Assembly (NCBI GenBank): GCA_902806595.1
Contig: CADCXC010000035.1
Location: forward strand, 1,426,001 to 1,490,000
Origin: Pyrenopolyporus hunteri
Lineage: Eukaryota; Ascomycota; Sordariomycetes; Xylariales; Hypoxylaceae
Direction of reading: 5' to 3'
Length of the DNA: 64,000 bases
Shown here: positions 1-12,695 of the stretch, piece by piece
Position numbering within the stretch: position 1 is the first letter of the stretch
Layout of the letters: each line of letters starts with the position of its first letter
Notes under the pieces: model-generated
The model's database searches: none
What the model saw: the letters and a program-made list of their open reading frames with translations, nothing else
What the model was told of the DNA's origin: nothing
Position numbers and translations under genes: made by a program

Positions 1-2090
1 TAATAATTTTTTTTTTATTAAAAAAATTATTTTTTTAAAATCGAGTTAAATGTATTTAAAAAATAATTAATTAACGTTTTTATCGTCGTAATCGAATTCG
101 ATTACGATTTAAAAAGAAATTTTATTTATATTTAATATTTTTATTTACGAATCGATTAAATCGTCGATATTATTTATTATAACGTTTTCGTTTAAATTTA
201 ATAAATAAAATATAAATATAATAAAACTTATTTTTATCTTTTTATTTTATTTAAATTATAACGTTTTATAAAAAATTATAAATTAAAAAACGTAAAACGA
301 AAATTTAACCTTTTTAACGTAATTATAATTATTTTAAAAAAATTTAATATCGAATATTAAAAGGGATATATCGTTAATTATAACGGTAAACATCGAAAGT
401 AAATAATCGATAATATTTAAAAATAATTTTTTTAACGTAAAAACTTTTTTAAAACTTCGATTAAAACGTGTATTTTATATTACTATTAAAAAACGTAAAG
501 TTAAATAAATATTAAACGAATATAATACTTTCGATTTATTTATTAATATTAATTTTATAATTCGAAATAAAATTAAAATTATTTATTTTATTTAATATAT
601 TTAAGTATATACGCGTATATTTAATTTATTAAAAATATAATTTTAACTTTTATTTTTAAAAAATATATTAATCGAAAATTTATTTATTATAATATATAAA
701 AATTTATTAAAATATATTATTTTTCGATTATTTATTTAATAATTAATTATTTTACGTATTATTTTATAAATAATTTTTAAAGGTATATTATTTAAAATAA
801 TTATTTATTTTTAACAAATTAATTTATTATTAAATTATAAAAATAAATAATTTAAATATCGATTTATTTATTATTTTTAATTTTTTATAAATTTTTAATA
901 ATATTATTTTTATTACGACGAATAATTTAAATTAAATAAATTATTTTATTATTTTATATATTATTATTTTATGTATTATTATTTTATATATTATTATTAA
1001 ACGATTTAACGAATATTATTTAATTAATTTTAAATACGTAATTTTCGAAAGGAATTTATCGAATTTAATTTTTTCGATATTATAAATATATTTACGTATA
1101 ATTTATAAACGTTATTATTATAAATATAAAAATTTTTTTTATTTTAAATGTAATTAATATATTTATTTTTACATTATTTTTTTAGGTTAATATATTCGAA
1201 AAACGATTATATAATTAAGGTAAAAAAGTTAAAATTTAATTTATTTATTATATTACGATATCGTTTATTATATTTTTAATATAAAATCGTATTACGTCGT
1301 TTTTTATTTACGATTAATAAATTTTAAAAACGGTAAAAGTTATATGATAATTAATATATATAATAATTAAACGAATAATTTTAGGTCGTTTCGACGTATA
1401 TTCGACGTATTTATTTCGGGTGTTTTAATAAGACGTTTTTTATCTTCGAATTTAAATTAATTACCTTTTAAAATGTATTTTTTCGGTTTAAATCGATTTT
1501 TTATTCGTAATATATATTTTAATTTTTTTTTTCGAATTTATATATATGGATAATATAATAAAATTTTTTATTTAATAATATATAATTATAAAATAATTAA
1601 TAAAAAAATTTATAACGGTTTAAATTATATTAAACTCGAATTTATAACTTTTAAATTTTAAAATTTTTTAATTTAATTAAATCGAAAGTTAATTCGTTAA
1701 CGCGTTTTTCGAAAATTATTTATATGGAAAAAATATATATTTTTTTTTTCGTTTAAATGGTTAAAACGACGTTATATTAATAAAGTAAATAATATATTAA
1801 ATTAATTTTAATTTTATTATAAATTTAAGTAAGATAAAAATTACGAAAAATTATTAATTTTTTTTAATATAATTATTTATTTAATTCGATTTTTTTTTTT
1901 TTTAATACGTATAATAAATAAATATTCGAAATATTTAAATATTTAATTTATACACTTATATATAATTTTTAATTTATTTATATATATAACGTTTTTAATT
2001 ATTTTAATATTTTAAATAATTAATAATTTACGTCGATACGATTTAATTAACCGTTATTTTAAATATAATTTAATTTTAATAAAATATTTA

Positions 2091-2109
2091 ATATATATAT
2101 ATATATATA
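2091..2109. repeat. (TA)n run inside the RIP island
   Basis: A perfect alternating TA tract of about 19 bases. It may be an original microsatellite or simply a product of CpA-to-TpA conversion. Confidence 0.7.
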
Positions 2110-2707
2110 AAAAATACGTAAGTTTAAATTATAATCGTATTAACGAAAGTTTTAAAAAAGTATATTAATAAAAAAAAAGGGTTTTTTAATTAAAGTATAA
2201 ATTATTAAATAACGATTATAGATTAAATTAACCGTTTAATAAAATATCGTTATTATATGGGGTAATATTATAATAATTATATTAAGAATTAAAGATTATA
2301 TTACATTTTTTATTTTTATATTTTAAAGGTATATTATAAATTACGTGTAATAAATTAAATGATATTATATTATATTAAAAATATTTAAATTTTTAATAAT
2401 TATATATATAATATTTATATTATAATTAATTAAAATATTAATATATATTAATTAATTTTTTTTTAATCGATATAAATAATTAAATATTTATATATATAAA
2501 AGATATTTAAATTTTTATATTATTATTTTATATTAATATTATTTAATTTATTCGTTTATTATTAATGTAAATTAAATTTATTTTCGTTTTAATTAATTAA
2601 ATTTATATTTTATATTTTATTTTTTATTTATTATAATAAAAGGTATAATTAATTTTTTAAAAAAAATTTAGGAAGTAAATTTATATAAATATTTATTTTT
2701 ATATATA

Positions 2708-2770
2708 AGTAGGTATTTAGGTAAAAAGATAAATAGGTAGGTATTTATTTAAGTATTTATTTATTTATAA
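2708..2770. repeat. RIP-altered relic of the TAGGTAGG/CCTACCTA repeat
   Basis: The segment carries TAGGTAGG words on the plus strand, followed by TTTATTTA words where the intact intergenic version of the repeat elsewhere in the window has CCTACCTA. The simplest reading is that plus-strand C residues were converted to T while the G residues (minus-strand C) survived. Confidence 0.55.
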
Positions 2771-4816
2771 TATAATAAATACGAGCGATATATGTTTCGA
2801 TTCGAAATTTTATTTAAAAATTTATATAATAAATAAAAGGTAAAATTTATTTTACGATGTAATATTAAATTTAATAATAAATTAAAGGAAATTATTTAAT
2901 AATAAAATAAATTTTAACGCGATACGAGAAAAAAAATTTAAATTTTTTTTATTATAATTATTTCGAGTGTTATTTTTTTTATAGGGTAAATTATATAACG
3001 TTTATTATTTAAAATATCCCATTTTTTTATAAGTGTTTTTCGGTATTTTAAAATAAAAGTCGATTGTATAATTCGATTATTTTATACGTAATTGTTTAAT
3101 GTTTTTTTTTTTCGATAATATAAATTATATTAAAATATAAAAATATTTTTTATCGAATAAGTTTAAATTACGTTCGAATATATTATTAAAAATATAATAA
3201 AATCGTTTAATAATTTATTATAATATAATAAAAAAAATTAATAAAAGGGAATATTTATTCGATTTTAATTTTCGATTATTTTTTTAAATAATTTAAAAAG
3301 ATGTGTAATATTAATATAGTTTTTTTTAAATTTTAAATTACGTTATATTTAATCGAAACGTCGTATTATTTTTATTTAAAAAAAATAAAAATATAGTATT
3401 AAACGTAAAGTTAATGGTATATTTAATTCGAATTATAAATATAAATAATTATTTCGTAATTTTAATTTATAATTATCGTTATTAACGTTAGATTTTTATT
3501 AATTTATAATTTTATAATTACGAAGTTTAATTTAACGTTACATTTTAACGTTTATAATAATAATTAATTAAAAGTAAGTTAATTTTATTTATAATTAATA
3601 ATAAAAATGTTCGAAAACGTAATATTTTTTATTATATTATAAAATAATCGAATTTTTAAATTTATAATTTAATGGTTATCGATTTCGTTCGAACGTTTAT
3701 AAAAAAAAAATTTAACGATTAAATTAATTAAAATAACGGTATAAATATAAAAGGAAATATAATTTAACGGTAATTAAATTAATTACGTAACGAATTAAAT
3801 TATATATTTAATATAAATGTACGTATTTTATAAATTTTAAAGTTATTTTATTACGATTTTATTCGAAAAAAATAACCGTATATAAAAATACCATTATTAT
3901 TCGATAATTAATTAAATAAATTTTAATATATTTTAATAAAATTATCGTTTTCGATTTCGTTTTAATTCGTAAAAATTTAAAATATATTAATTAAATTATT
4001 AAATAGTTTATAATAATTATAACTTTTTATAAAAAAATTTTAAAATACGATAAAAAATTTATTAAATTAATAAATTTAAATCGAAATTTTTAACGAAATA
4101 ATTAATTTATCGAATATTAAATCGATTAAATTTTCGAAATATAACGAAAATAAATATATTAATTAACGTAATAAACGCGTTAATATTTTAAAATCGAATA
4201 TTAATTAAATAATATTTTCGATCGATTTCGAATTATAAAATACGTTTTATCGACATTTTATAACGTCGAAATTTTAAATTTATATCGATTTATAAAATCG
4301 TTTATTATTATCGTATTTTTTAAATTAATAAAGTTAAAGTATAAAAAAAAATAACGAATTTAATATTAATAATAAAAATTTAAAAATTTTTTTATAAAAT
4401 AAAAATTTATTAAAAAATAAAAAATTATATAATTTATAATATATTTTATATCGTTATATCGAATAAAAAATAAATAAATTTATAACTTTAATTTAAAAAA
4501 AATATTAAAATTAAAACGAAAATACAAGTATTTTTATTTTAAATTATAATTTTAATTAAATTCGAATTTATAATTACCTTTTTATTAAATATAATTTCGT
4601 AAATTTTATATAAATCTTTAAAACCGTTATATTTTATTAATTTATTTAAAAACGTAATAACTTTTTATTATTAACTTTACGTTTTTATATTTTATTATTT
4701 TTTAAATAAAATATATCGTTTAAAAAATATATAAATCGTATTAAAAATTTAAAATAATTTAACGATATATTTAAAACTAACCGCTTTAAATTTAACGGAT
4801 TTTTTTAGTTTATTAT

Positions 4817-5011
4817 ATTATTATTATTTAAAGTTAATTATTTTAAATTCGACGAATTTTTCGAATTTATTACGTTATTATCGTTTAAAATTAATTATTT
4901 TAAATTTAACGAATTTTTCGAATTTATTACGTTATTATTATTTAAAATTAATTATTTTAAATTTAATAAATTTTTCGAATTTATTACGTTATTATTATTT
5001 ATATTTATTAC
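4817..5011. repeat. 57-bp tandem repeat array, about 3.3 copies, within the RIP island
   Basis: Units at about 4817-4873, 4874-4930 and 4931-4987 share the same word order and each ends in TTTTTCGAATTTATTAC. A partial unit follows to 5011. The period is 57 bases, a multiple of three, so the ancestor could have been a coding repeat. The copies differ mostly at CG versus TA positions, as expected if RIP acted on each copy separately. Confidence 0.75.
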
Positions 5012-8000
5012 TTTTATTATCGTATTTAAAAATAAATTAAAACGAAATAATATAATTATAATATTTAATATATTTTTTTTTTTTCGTTTATATAAATATA
5101 TTAATAATATATATACGTAATTATTTATATTATTTTATTTTTAATAATATAAAAATATCGATAAAATAAATAATAAAATATTTATTATAAATTTTATTCG
5201 AATTTCGTTAAAATATATAAAATTACGTTTTTATATTATTCGATATAATATTAAAAATAATAATAATAAATAATAAAAAATAACGATTTTTTTTTATATA
5301 TTAATATAATTTTTAAATAATATTAAAATAAATAATATATTTTAAAATAATTTAATTTTAAATAATCGATAAAAGTTAAAAAATATTAATATCGAAATTT
5401 TTATATTTAATAATTAAAAATAAGAAGTTAATAATAATATAAGTTTTAATTAATTTATTTATATATTTAAAAAATTAAAATCGTTTAAATTATATAAATA
5501 TATTACTTTAAAACGTATCGAACTTCGAATAAAAAAATTTTATCGATGTTAATAACTTTAAAAAAACGATTTCACGGTAAATAAATGTTTCGTTAAAACG
5601 TTTAAATCAGCGATTTATAAACTTTTATACCTTTTCGAATAAATAATTATCGAAAGTTTTTTTTACTTTTTTTTTCGTTAATATAATATTAAATATAAAC
5701 TTTAACGATATTTTCGTTAATTACGATATTTTTATACGATTTTCGCTTAATTTAACCGTTTAAAAATAAAATTTTTTTTATTTCGATTTATTTAAAAATT
5801 TATTTTTTATCGGACTTTTTAAACCGATTAATAATAATTATAAAAATTAAATTTTCTTTTATAATAATAAAAAATAGAAATATTTTTTTTTAATTTTATT
5901 AACGACCGTAATAATATTAATTAAAATATTACGAAATATATTATTAAAAAAAATATTATTAAATTTAAAATAAAAAATATAAAACTTTAAATTCGAAATA
6001 ATTTATATATATTTTTTTAATTTTATTTATATTATCGTAATTCGAATAGATTTTTAAAATTTAATAATTTCATTTATTTTATATATTAACGACGTAAATA
6101 TTTTATTAATAAAATTTATAAACGATATTTTTAAAATTTTATAATTATTTAAAGTTTTTTTAAATTTTTTCGATAAAAATAAATCGAAATTTAAATAATA
6201 ATTTATAAAATTAAAACGATCGATATTAAAATCTTCGATTAAAATAAAAAGATTTTTTAACTTTTTTTAATTAATATTAAAACGCGTAAATTATATAAAA
6301 ACGATTTAAAAAATTAATTTAAAAATGTCGTTAAAAATACGATTTCGTAATAATAAAATGAAAATATATTTAAATGCGATTAAAATTAATTATTATTAAA
6401 TATTTTATATAAATATATAAAATTAAATTTTAAATTATAACGATTTTATTATTTATTATACCTTAATTAATAATTTCGTCCTTTAAAATATAATATATTT
6501 ATAATTAAAATTAAAACTTTCGACATTAAATCGCGTCGAATCGAACTTAAATTTAATTAATCGAAGTTTTTTTATAAAAATCGAATAAATTTTATCGATT
6601 AAATCGCGTTATTTTTTCGAAAATAAACGTTTTATAAATAATAAAAAAGTTTTAATTTATAAATATTTTATAAAAATAAAAAAAAATTTTTTACAATTAT
6701 TAAATAAATCGAAAAATATATTTATATTTATATAAATATATATAAAAAAAAAACGGTATTTTAAATTAAATATTAAATAAAATAAATCGTAATAAAATAA
6801 CGAATACTTTTTCTTATAATACTTATTATCGTTATAATATAAATTTAATAATTTCGAAAAATTAATTTCGAAAAATTATTTATTATATATAAATAATATA
6901 TTATAAATTATATTAAAAAACGTTAATAATATTATATATTAAAAAAAATATAAATATTTCGAAGGTTTTATTAAAAAACGTTTTTAATATTTTCGAATTA
7001 ATTAAAAATTAATAATTAAATTAAAAATAAAATAAAATTATAAATTAAAATATAAAAAAATAAAAAAAAAATACGAAGTAAAATAAACGTATTAAAAATA
7101 ATAAATTAAACGAATAATATTAAAAAAAATAAAATAAAATTTAATAAAAATATTTAATTAATTATTTTATAAATTATATAAAATTAAATAAAAATAAAAA
7201 ATAAATTTTAATAAAATAATTATATAATAAAATTATTTATCGATAATTAAACGTAAAATTTTATTATTATTAATCGAAATTTATTATAAAATTATATCGT
7301 TAATATATTATTAATATAAATCGATATTTAAAAAATCGTAAATAAAATATAAAAAACCGTAATTTAAAAAATAATATAACGAATAAAATAATAAAATTAT
7401 CTTAAATTTCGTTATCGAATATTTAAACGATTAAATAATCGTATAATATTAAAATTAAAAAAATTAATATTAAAAAAATTAATAATAAAATAAAATTTTA
7501 TTTTATATCGTTTCGCGTTTATAATAATTTTATTAATTTATAAAAATATATAAATTTTAAAAAATCGATAATAATAATAAATATTTAAATATATAATAAC
7601 GTTTTTTATAATTAAAATTATAAAATATTATAATAAAATATAATACGTAATATAATAAATTACGATTTTATAAAAACATATCGACAATAAAAACGTTCGA
7701 TATTTCGAAATTTATTAAACGAATAAAAAATCGTTAATTAATAACCGATTAATTATTATATAATCGTATAATAAAAAATACGAAATAAATAAAATAAATT
7801 AAATTATATATATATAAAAATTATAAACGATTTAATTTTATATTAATCGATAAATATATTATTTTTAAAAATTATACCCTAAATATTTATTACGTAAAAC
7901 GACGAAATATTTAATAAAAATATATCTATTTTTATTATTATTATAATAAATATTTTAATACAAAATTATATTATTATAATATCGATTATTTAATAAAATT

Positions 8001-8150
8001 AAATTATTATATTAATTTAAATATTTTTAATATTATATTATTTTTTTTCGTATTATATTAATTATATTAACTTAAATATATAATTATATTATTTTTTTTT
8101 TTTAATCGTTTATCGCATATATAATTTATATTATTTTTTTTTCTAACGTT

Positions 8151-8579
8151 TTAACGGGTTAACGGTTTTATAACAAATGGCTAGCCGTCACTATAATAAA
8201 ACTAAGATAGTGTTTATTAAACATATATACCGTTTAGATCAGATCCACCGCTGCCGCGTGCTCGCAGCTGGAATACCCCTGACTCGCACTCGGTATACAG
8301 CTGGCGGGGTATGAGACAGGTTCGTCATCCAACGTCCGTAGGGTCCGGTTGCACACTATGTATAGGCGGTACCTCCGTACATAGCAAAAGGTACATAGTA
8401 CCGTTGAACGTCGACCTTTCAATCATCAGTCATCGACACGCCACCCCCATTCAATCCCATTCCTTTCTTTTTCTTTTTATCAAAACAAACGTCCCAAGTC
8501 TTATTTCCTTTCCTTTACTATCCTGCGCTTCCATGAAGCATTAAACCCTATCTATCCACTGCTCTGACTCCCCGCAAAG
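8151..8579 (+). promoter_or_regulatory. Upstream region of the first gene, adjoining the RIP island
   Basis: Composition becomes normal here. The last 130 bases before the ATG at 8580 include a pyrimidine-rich tract (about 8455-8520), typical of filamentous fungal leaders and core promoters. No clear TATA box was identified. The whole regulatory region is squeezed into about 430 bases between the gene and mutated DNA. Confidence 0.45.
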
Positions 8580-9794
8580 ATGCAGTTGACTTCCCTTATC
8601 ACCGCCGCGGGTCTGGCGGCCGTTACCAATGCCTTTCTCCTCCCTCCCGACGTCTCCGTGTCTGACAACGACATCGTCAGCACCCTTCCAGTTCCCATCA
8701 ACGCCGATGTCAGGATCCCTAAGATCGCCGAAGTCCAGAACGTGAAACTCAAGTGTCCCGGCTGCCCCGTTCGCATTCCTCACCATGGAGAGGTCAAGAT
8801 CATCAGCGATATCCCAAGCCATCTGGAGCTGGACTTCAGCGTCGAGCCTTCCGACGGTGCCGATCGCTTGATGCTGAACGGCTTCGAGCTGTATCCTAAC
8901 GCTGACCCCTTCCGAAACAGCCTCACCGCTGCCGTTCGTCCCGACTTGAAGAAGAAACCGCACCACTTCAAGGGCCGTCGACCACAAGCCGTCCAGACTC
9001 TCGGTTTCGGCCTACACACCCGTCCCGTTGCCAAGAATGAAGACGAGCTAGAACTCATCGAGGTAGAACTTGATATTATCGAAGTCGGCGATGTCTTTGT
9101 TGAGGGTATTCCGAACGTCCAGGTCCAGCTTATTAAAACTCCCGGCGGAAAGTTGGCGATTCTTGCGATCGTAACGACCGATCCCAAGACCATGCAAACC
9201 ACTCCCATGGATAAGCAAGCGGAATGCACTACTATGCTTTGCAAGTGGAAAGCCATTATAATGCAGAAGCTCTCCGGCCTCCGTTTCCACAAAGGATGTG
9301 GTGGTCGTCCCGCTCACGCCAAGGGCCATGGTCAAGTCAACGACCAAGCCAAGGCGGAGGAACCTCACGGCCATCACCATGAGCACCCCGAGCACCACGA
9401 GCACCACCAGAAGAACTGGGGTTTGCTTTTTAAGAACATCGCTTCGCACATTCTCCTTCCTGTTGCCGTCGGCATTTTGGCTGGTGTCACTGCTTGCATG
9501 TAAGTTTCCCCGGTAGGAAGAGTAGGTGAACTTGCGCGCTAACGTAACTGCAGTCTCGGGATGATGGCTGGTACTTTCGTCGTCTTCCTCTGGCGCCTAG
9601 TTGCCCGTCGCGGCCGTACTCGTCGACACCACCGACATGGACATCACCACAAGGCTTCCCGCGCCGAGGTGGCTGTCGAGGATGAGAAATCGGGCCTGAT
9701 GGCTCATCAAGAGGAGGTCGATGTTGCCCCGCCCGCCTACGTCGAAGAAGGTGTTGTTGTCGTCGATGACAAGAAGACCGAGAATGTGGCATAA
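8580..9794 (+). CDS. Secretory-pathway single-pass membrane protein, DUF7728-like
   Basis: Two exons, 8580-9499 and 9554-9794, encode 386 residues. The 54-nt intron has a GTAAGT donor, a GCTAAC branch point and a CAG acceptor, and it joins the frames exactly (split codon for Ile307). Residues 1-19 form a signal peptide. The lumenal or extracellular part contains a CPGC motif (Cys59, Cys62) and a His-rich stretch at 263-276. A long hydrophobic segment at about 290-322 spans the membrane. The cytoplasmic tail begins with Arg/His clusters and carries a PPAY motif at 366-369, of the PPxY kind bound by WW domains of Rsp5-type ubiquitin ligases. The N-terminal sequence resembles fungal proteins that I recall being annotated DUF7728; that name is from memory. 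Function is unknown, and metal binding is only a guess from the His clusters. The gene is intact despite the adjacent RIP island. Confidence 0.85.
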
Positions 9795-12646
9795 GAAAAT
9801 GATACCCCTCCCCTCCAATTGTCTGACGCCAGCCTTCAACCGGATGTTGGCACTAAGATTTCCCCGGTTAGGATCGATGGACAAGCCTGTGTTGTTAAGC
9901 GGACTAAGACTAGTTAACTAAGGTTCATGGCGTTCAGAATATGTGCTTATACGAGGATGTGAAGTTCTGGAACTGGAAATGGCCCTGGCACGGATGTATT
10001 CTGATTACAGCGATTAGGATCTCTCTCCTTTCCTCTTTTCCTCTCTGGTTGTAACACGTACGCAGTACCTACACTAGCGAACAGAATACCCACGTTCCTT
10101 TCAATTGACATCTTAGTAGGAAGTATACGTATGTCCTCAACCTTAGTTTGAAGGTCAATGTGCAAAAGGCTAAGGTACCTAGTTTCTAACTAACTCCCCT
10201 TTCAAGTGACTGCGTAATTACCTGAGTAGTTGTGTAGAGTTTTTGAATAGTGACGCTAGGTAATTCAATGCTCCATACAGCTTATTTAGTCAAACCCACG
10301 TACTGTTGAGACCTTATACGGCCGGAGCGGCGGGCAGAAAGCTTACGGAACGAAAGGCTCAGAGTCTTGCCGGCGACGGAAGCCAGTTACCGAAAGAGCT
10401 AATCCTGTTAAAATACAAGCATAACTGAGTGGATTTCAATAGCTGAACGTGCCTATAGTTACCGTAGAGTGGACACTTCTCTGATGCTTCTAGATGTGCT
10501 ACTCAGTTTCTCGGTTACCCCAAGGAGAATCATATACTTGCAAAATCGTTACGACTACCTCGTATTTATTGGAGATAATGTTGATGCTGATTCAGATGTG
10601 TGAATACCTAGTTCACGAGGGCGAGAGACAGTCATTCCTCGCCTTTTAAATACAATTTCTGCTCTTCAAGCTTAGGTTCTTCTCACCCCATTCTCATCAT
10701 CTAATTTTTCTTATTCAAAGCCACCACAGCTGTTTCTCGGCATGATAAGCTAAGCTATCCAGAACCACCCTCCATGGACTCGTTTTTATGTGTTGGATTA
10801 AGTTGCCGAAGATGCTAGTCAGGGTGTCATAGGTAGAGCCGAGTTGGTTGAAAAGGCGTGCTAGAACCATACCCGCATAGTTTTAGCGGCAACTTGGTTC
10901 TAGAGCCGTCTTCAAATCCCTCCGTCTATATATAGGACCCGAACTAGAGGGTAGCTAGATTAATTCCCGACGCGGACAACTACCTACCTAGCTAGTGGAG
11001 TAGATACGAGTTGACCAGCATGACTAAACCCAGCAACATCAGGTGAGAATTAGATAGAGTGCGCCCCTTATAATCTATCAACTAGACCTAGCATCTCACC
11101 CCCTTCTTGCCAGCGACCAAGTTAAGTGGATTGCTGAGATCTTCTACATACAGCTCATGTAGAGCTCGGATAACAGAGATTCCTCGTACGCAGACGGCCT
11201 ACAGTCTTATATTATACCAGATAAACCAGGGGAAGCCCTCGATAATGATAATTAAGGGACTGTATCGTACAGAATACTACCTATATAGCGCTCGAAAGAA
11301 GATGGAGCGAACGCTCCCCTTTTTAGACCGAAGAAGCGCGTAAGTCAATCCGCTTATTCCTGGAAGACCATATGAAGGCAAGGACTCAGCTAGCCCGTCA
11401 TATGAAATATAGACTAAGCACCCAAAGAATAATCTTAGCGGACTACTCTTCTGAAGCTTTGCTAATACACGCCATCGGTGACCCACGGGAGTTCCAACCC
11501 AAGGATACCCCTTTTCCATGACTTCCGGAGACTTGATGCCCCAGGGTATCCCCGAGCATCGCATTTCCGGCGATCATTCCCATGGATCTGTGATTCACGC
11601 AATACTACTACAGAAAACTACGTAGAAATGCCGAAGCGGATTCAGTACGGGGATACGCCGCATCAGCTAGGAACCCCTCTAAGGAATCAATGAGTTAGAA
11701 GAATAAAAGGCAATATTCGATAGGAGAAATCCCCTTAAACCGCGATGGTCTTCATAGCCGTCTTCTTGGTAAATTCAAGAACATACCTCTAGGTGAAGTA
11801 GAGGCTAGTTTAGTCCCCACTCGAACGTGCTTTTGGTAGCCTAGTAGTAAGAGGTACAATTCGAAGTCGCCGTTGCTATTTGAAGATTTGATTGCTATAC
11901 GGTCCACCCCTTTCCGGAAGCTAACCGATATTTACAACCCGAAATTCCCGCTGCGGTGTATATTCTCGAAATTCCTTACCCGGCTCTCTGGTGGGGAAAC
12001 ACGGTTCTACGAACCCAAGACCTATTCAGCGGGATGGAGCTAGAGGCGACGGTTTACAGTGAGTGTTGTCTCTAAGTGTTCGACGGCTATGGTAATGAAT
12101 ACGGCCAGTAAACATTGCTATAGCGGCAACCGACACCTACCGACTGCGGGATGAAAATGGTTAGGTGAAATGTGTGAGCAATCCGTATGCCCCTTTCTAA
12201 TCTAGTCTTGACATCTTTATGGTTAAGACAGAGAATCCTCCCCCGGGAAAGAGAACTATGTTGAAGACGTAAAGGAATGGGAAATCTCACCTATCATACG
12301 AAACTTTACGTTCGTTTAGACCCAATTGCAGGCTCCTTTTTCCGTATATACCATTCAAAGATAGGCACCCATAAAAGAAAGCCTACACTACAAATTTACG
12401 AGGCTCGACGTCACCATCGATTACTCGAAGCCGAGCTACCAGAGAAACCAGTCATCTTATCAAACTCCCAACATTCTAAAATTAGAAGAAAGACATTCGT
12501 GGCCTTTCCCTCAAAGGATCCAGACACCCCCAGCCAAAGCCCATACCGAGCCACCCCCGAATACCTCCCATCACCTTCCCTAAACAGCTCCCCAGCTCAC
12601 CGCATCGCTGGTAGGAGTCTGAGGCTCCGACGCAGCCAATGTGTGT

Positions 12647-12695
12647 CGGTACGTCAGCCCAGCGGCCTAGCACCTGCGGGCTGACCCGCGTACCG
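12647..12695. repeat. GC-rich hairpin
   Basis: CGGTAC plus GTCAGCCC (12647-12660) pairs with GGGCTGAC (12678-12685) and, after a 4-base bulge, GTACCG (12690-12695). The loop is 17 bases. The stem is perfect apart from the bulge. It sits in a local GC-rich patch within a gene-free interval. Its function is unknown; it could be a structured RNA, a terminator-like element or part of a decayed mobile element. Confidence 0.6.

Larger units (their letters stand above)
1..8150. repeat. RIP-mutated AT-rich island (decayed repeat DNA)
   Basis: This block is almost entirely A and T and has stops in all frames, so no open frame of useful length exists. Surviving C is nearly always followed by G: in the first 120 bases all seven C residues are in CpG. 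G is also scarce, so C-to-T change has struck both strands. TpA is extremely common and CpA/TpG are rare. This is the footprint of repeat-induced point mutation, a premeiotic fungal process that mutates duplicated DNA such as transposons. The ancestral element is not recognisable by eye. The block ends abruptly at about 8110-8170, where normal composition resumes 400 bases before the first gene. It continues past the left edge of the window. The RIP call is strong; which element it was is unknown. Confidence 0.9.

Noticed and set aside
5500..6000. Possible reverse-transcriptase or transposase fragments on the minus strand
   Set aside because: Conceptual translation gave only Lys/Ile/Asn-rich strings with many stops, and no motif could be anchored. 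De-RIP alignment to other copies would be required.
1..8150. Idea that the island is bisulfite-treated or contaminant sequence
   Set aside because: Bisulfite conversion would deplete only C on one strand, but G is also depleted. Joining to normal sequence and the repeat relic at 2708-2770 fit RIP in the same genome.
8541..9449. Several minus-strand frames of 74-170 codons
   Set aside because: All are antisense to the intact spliced gene at 8580-9794.
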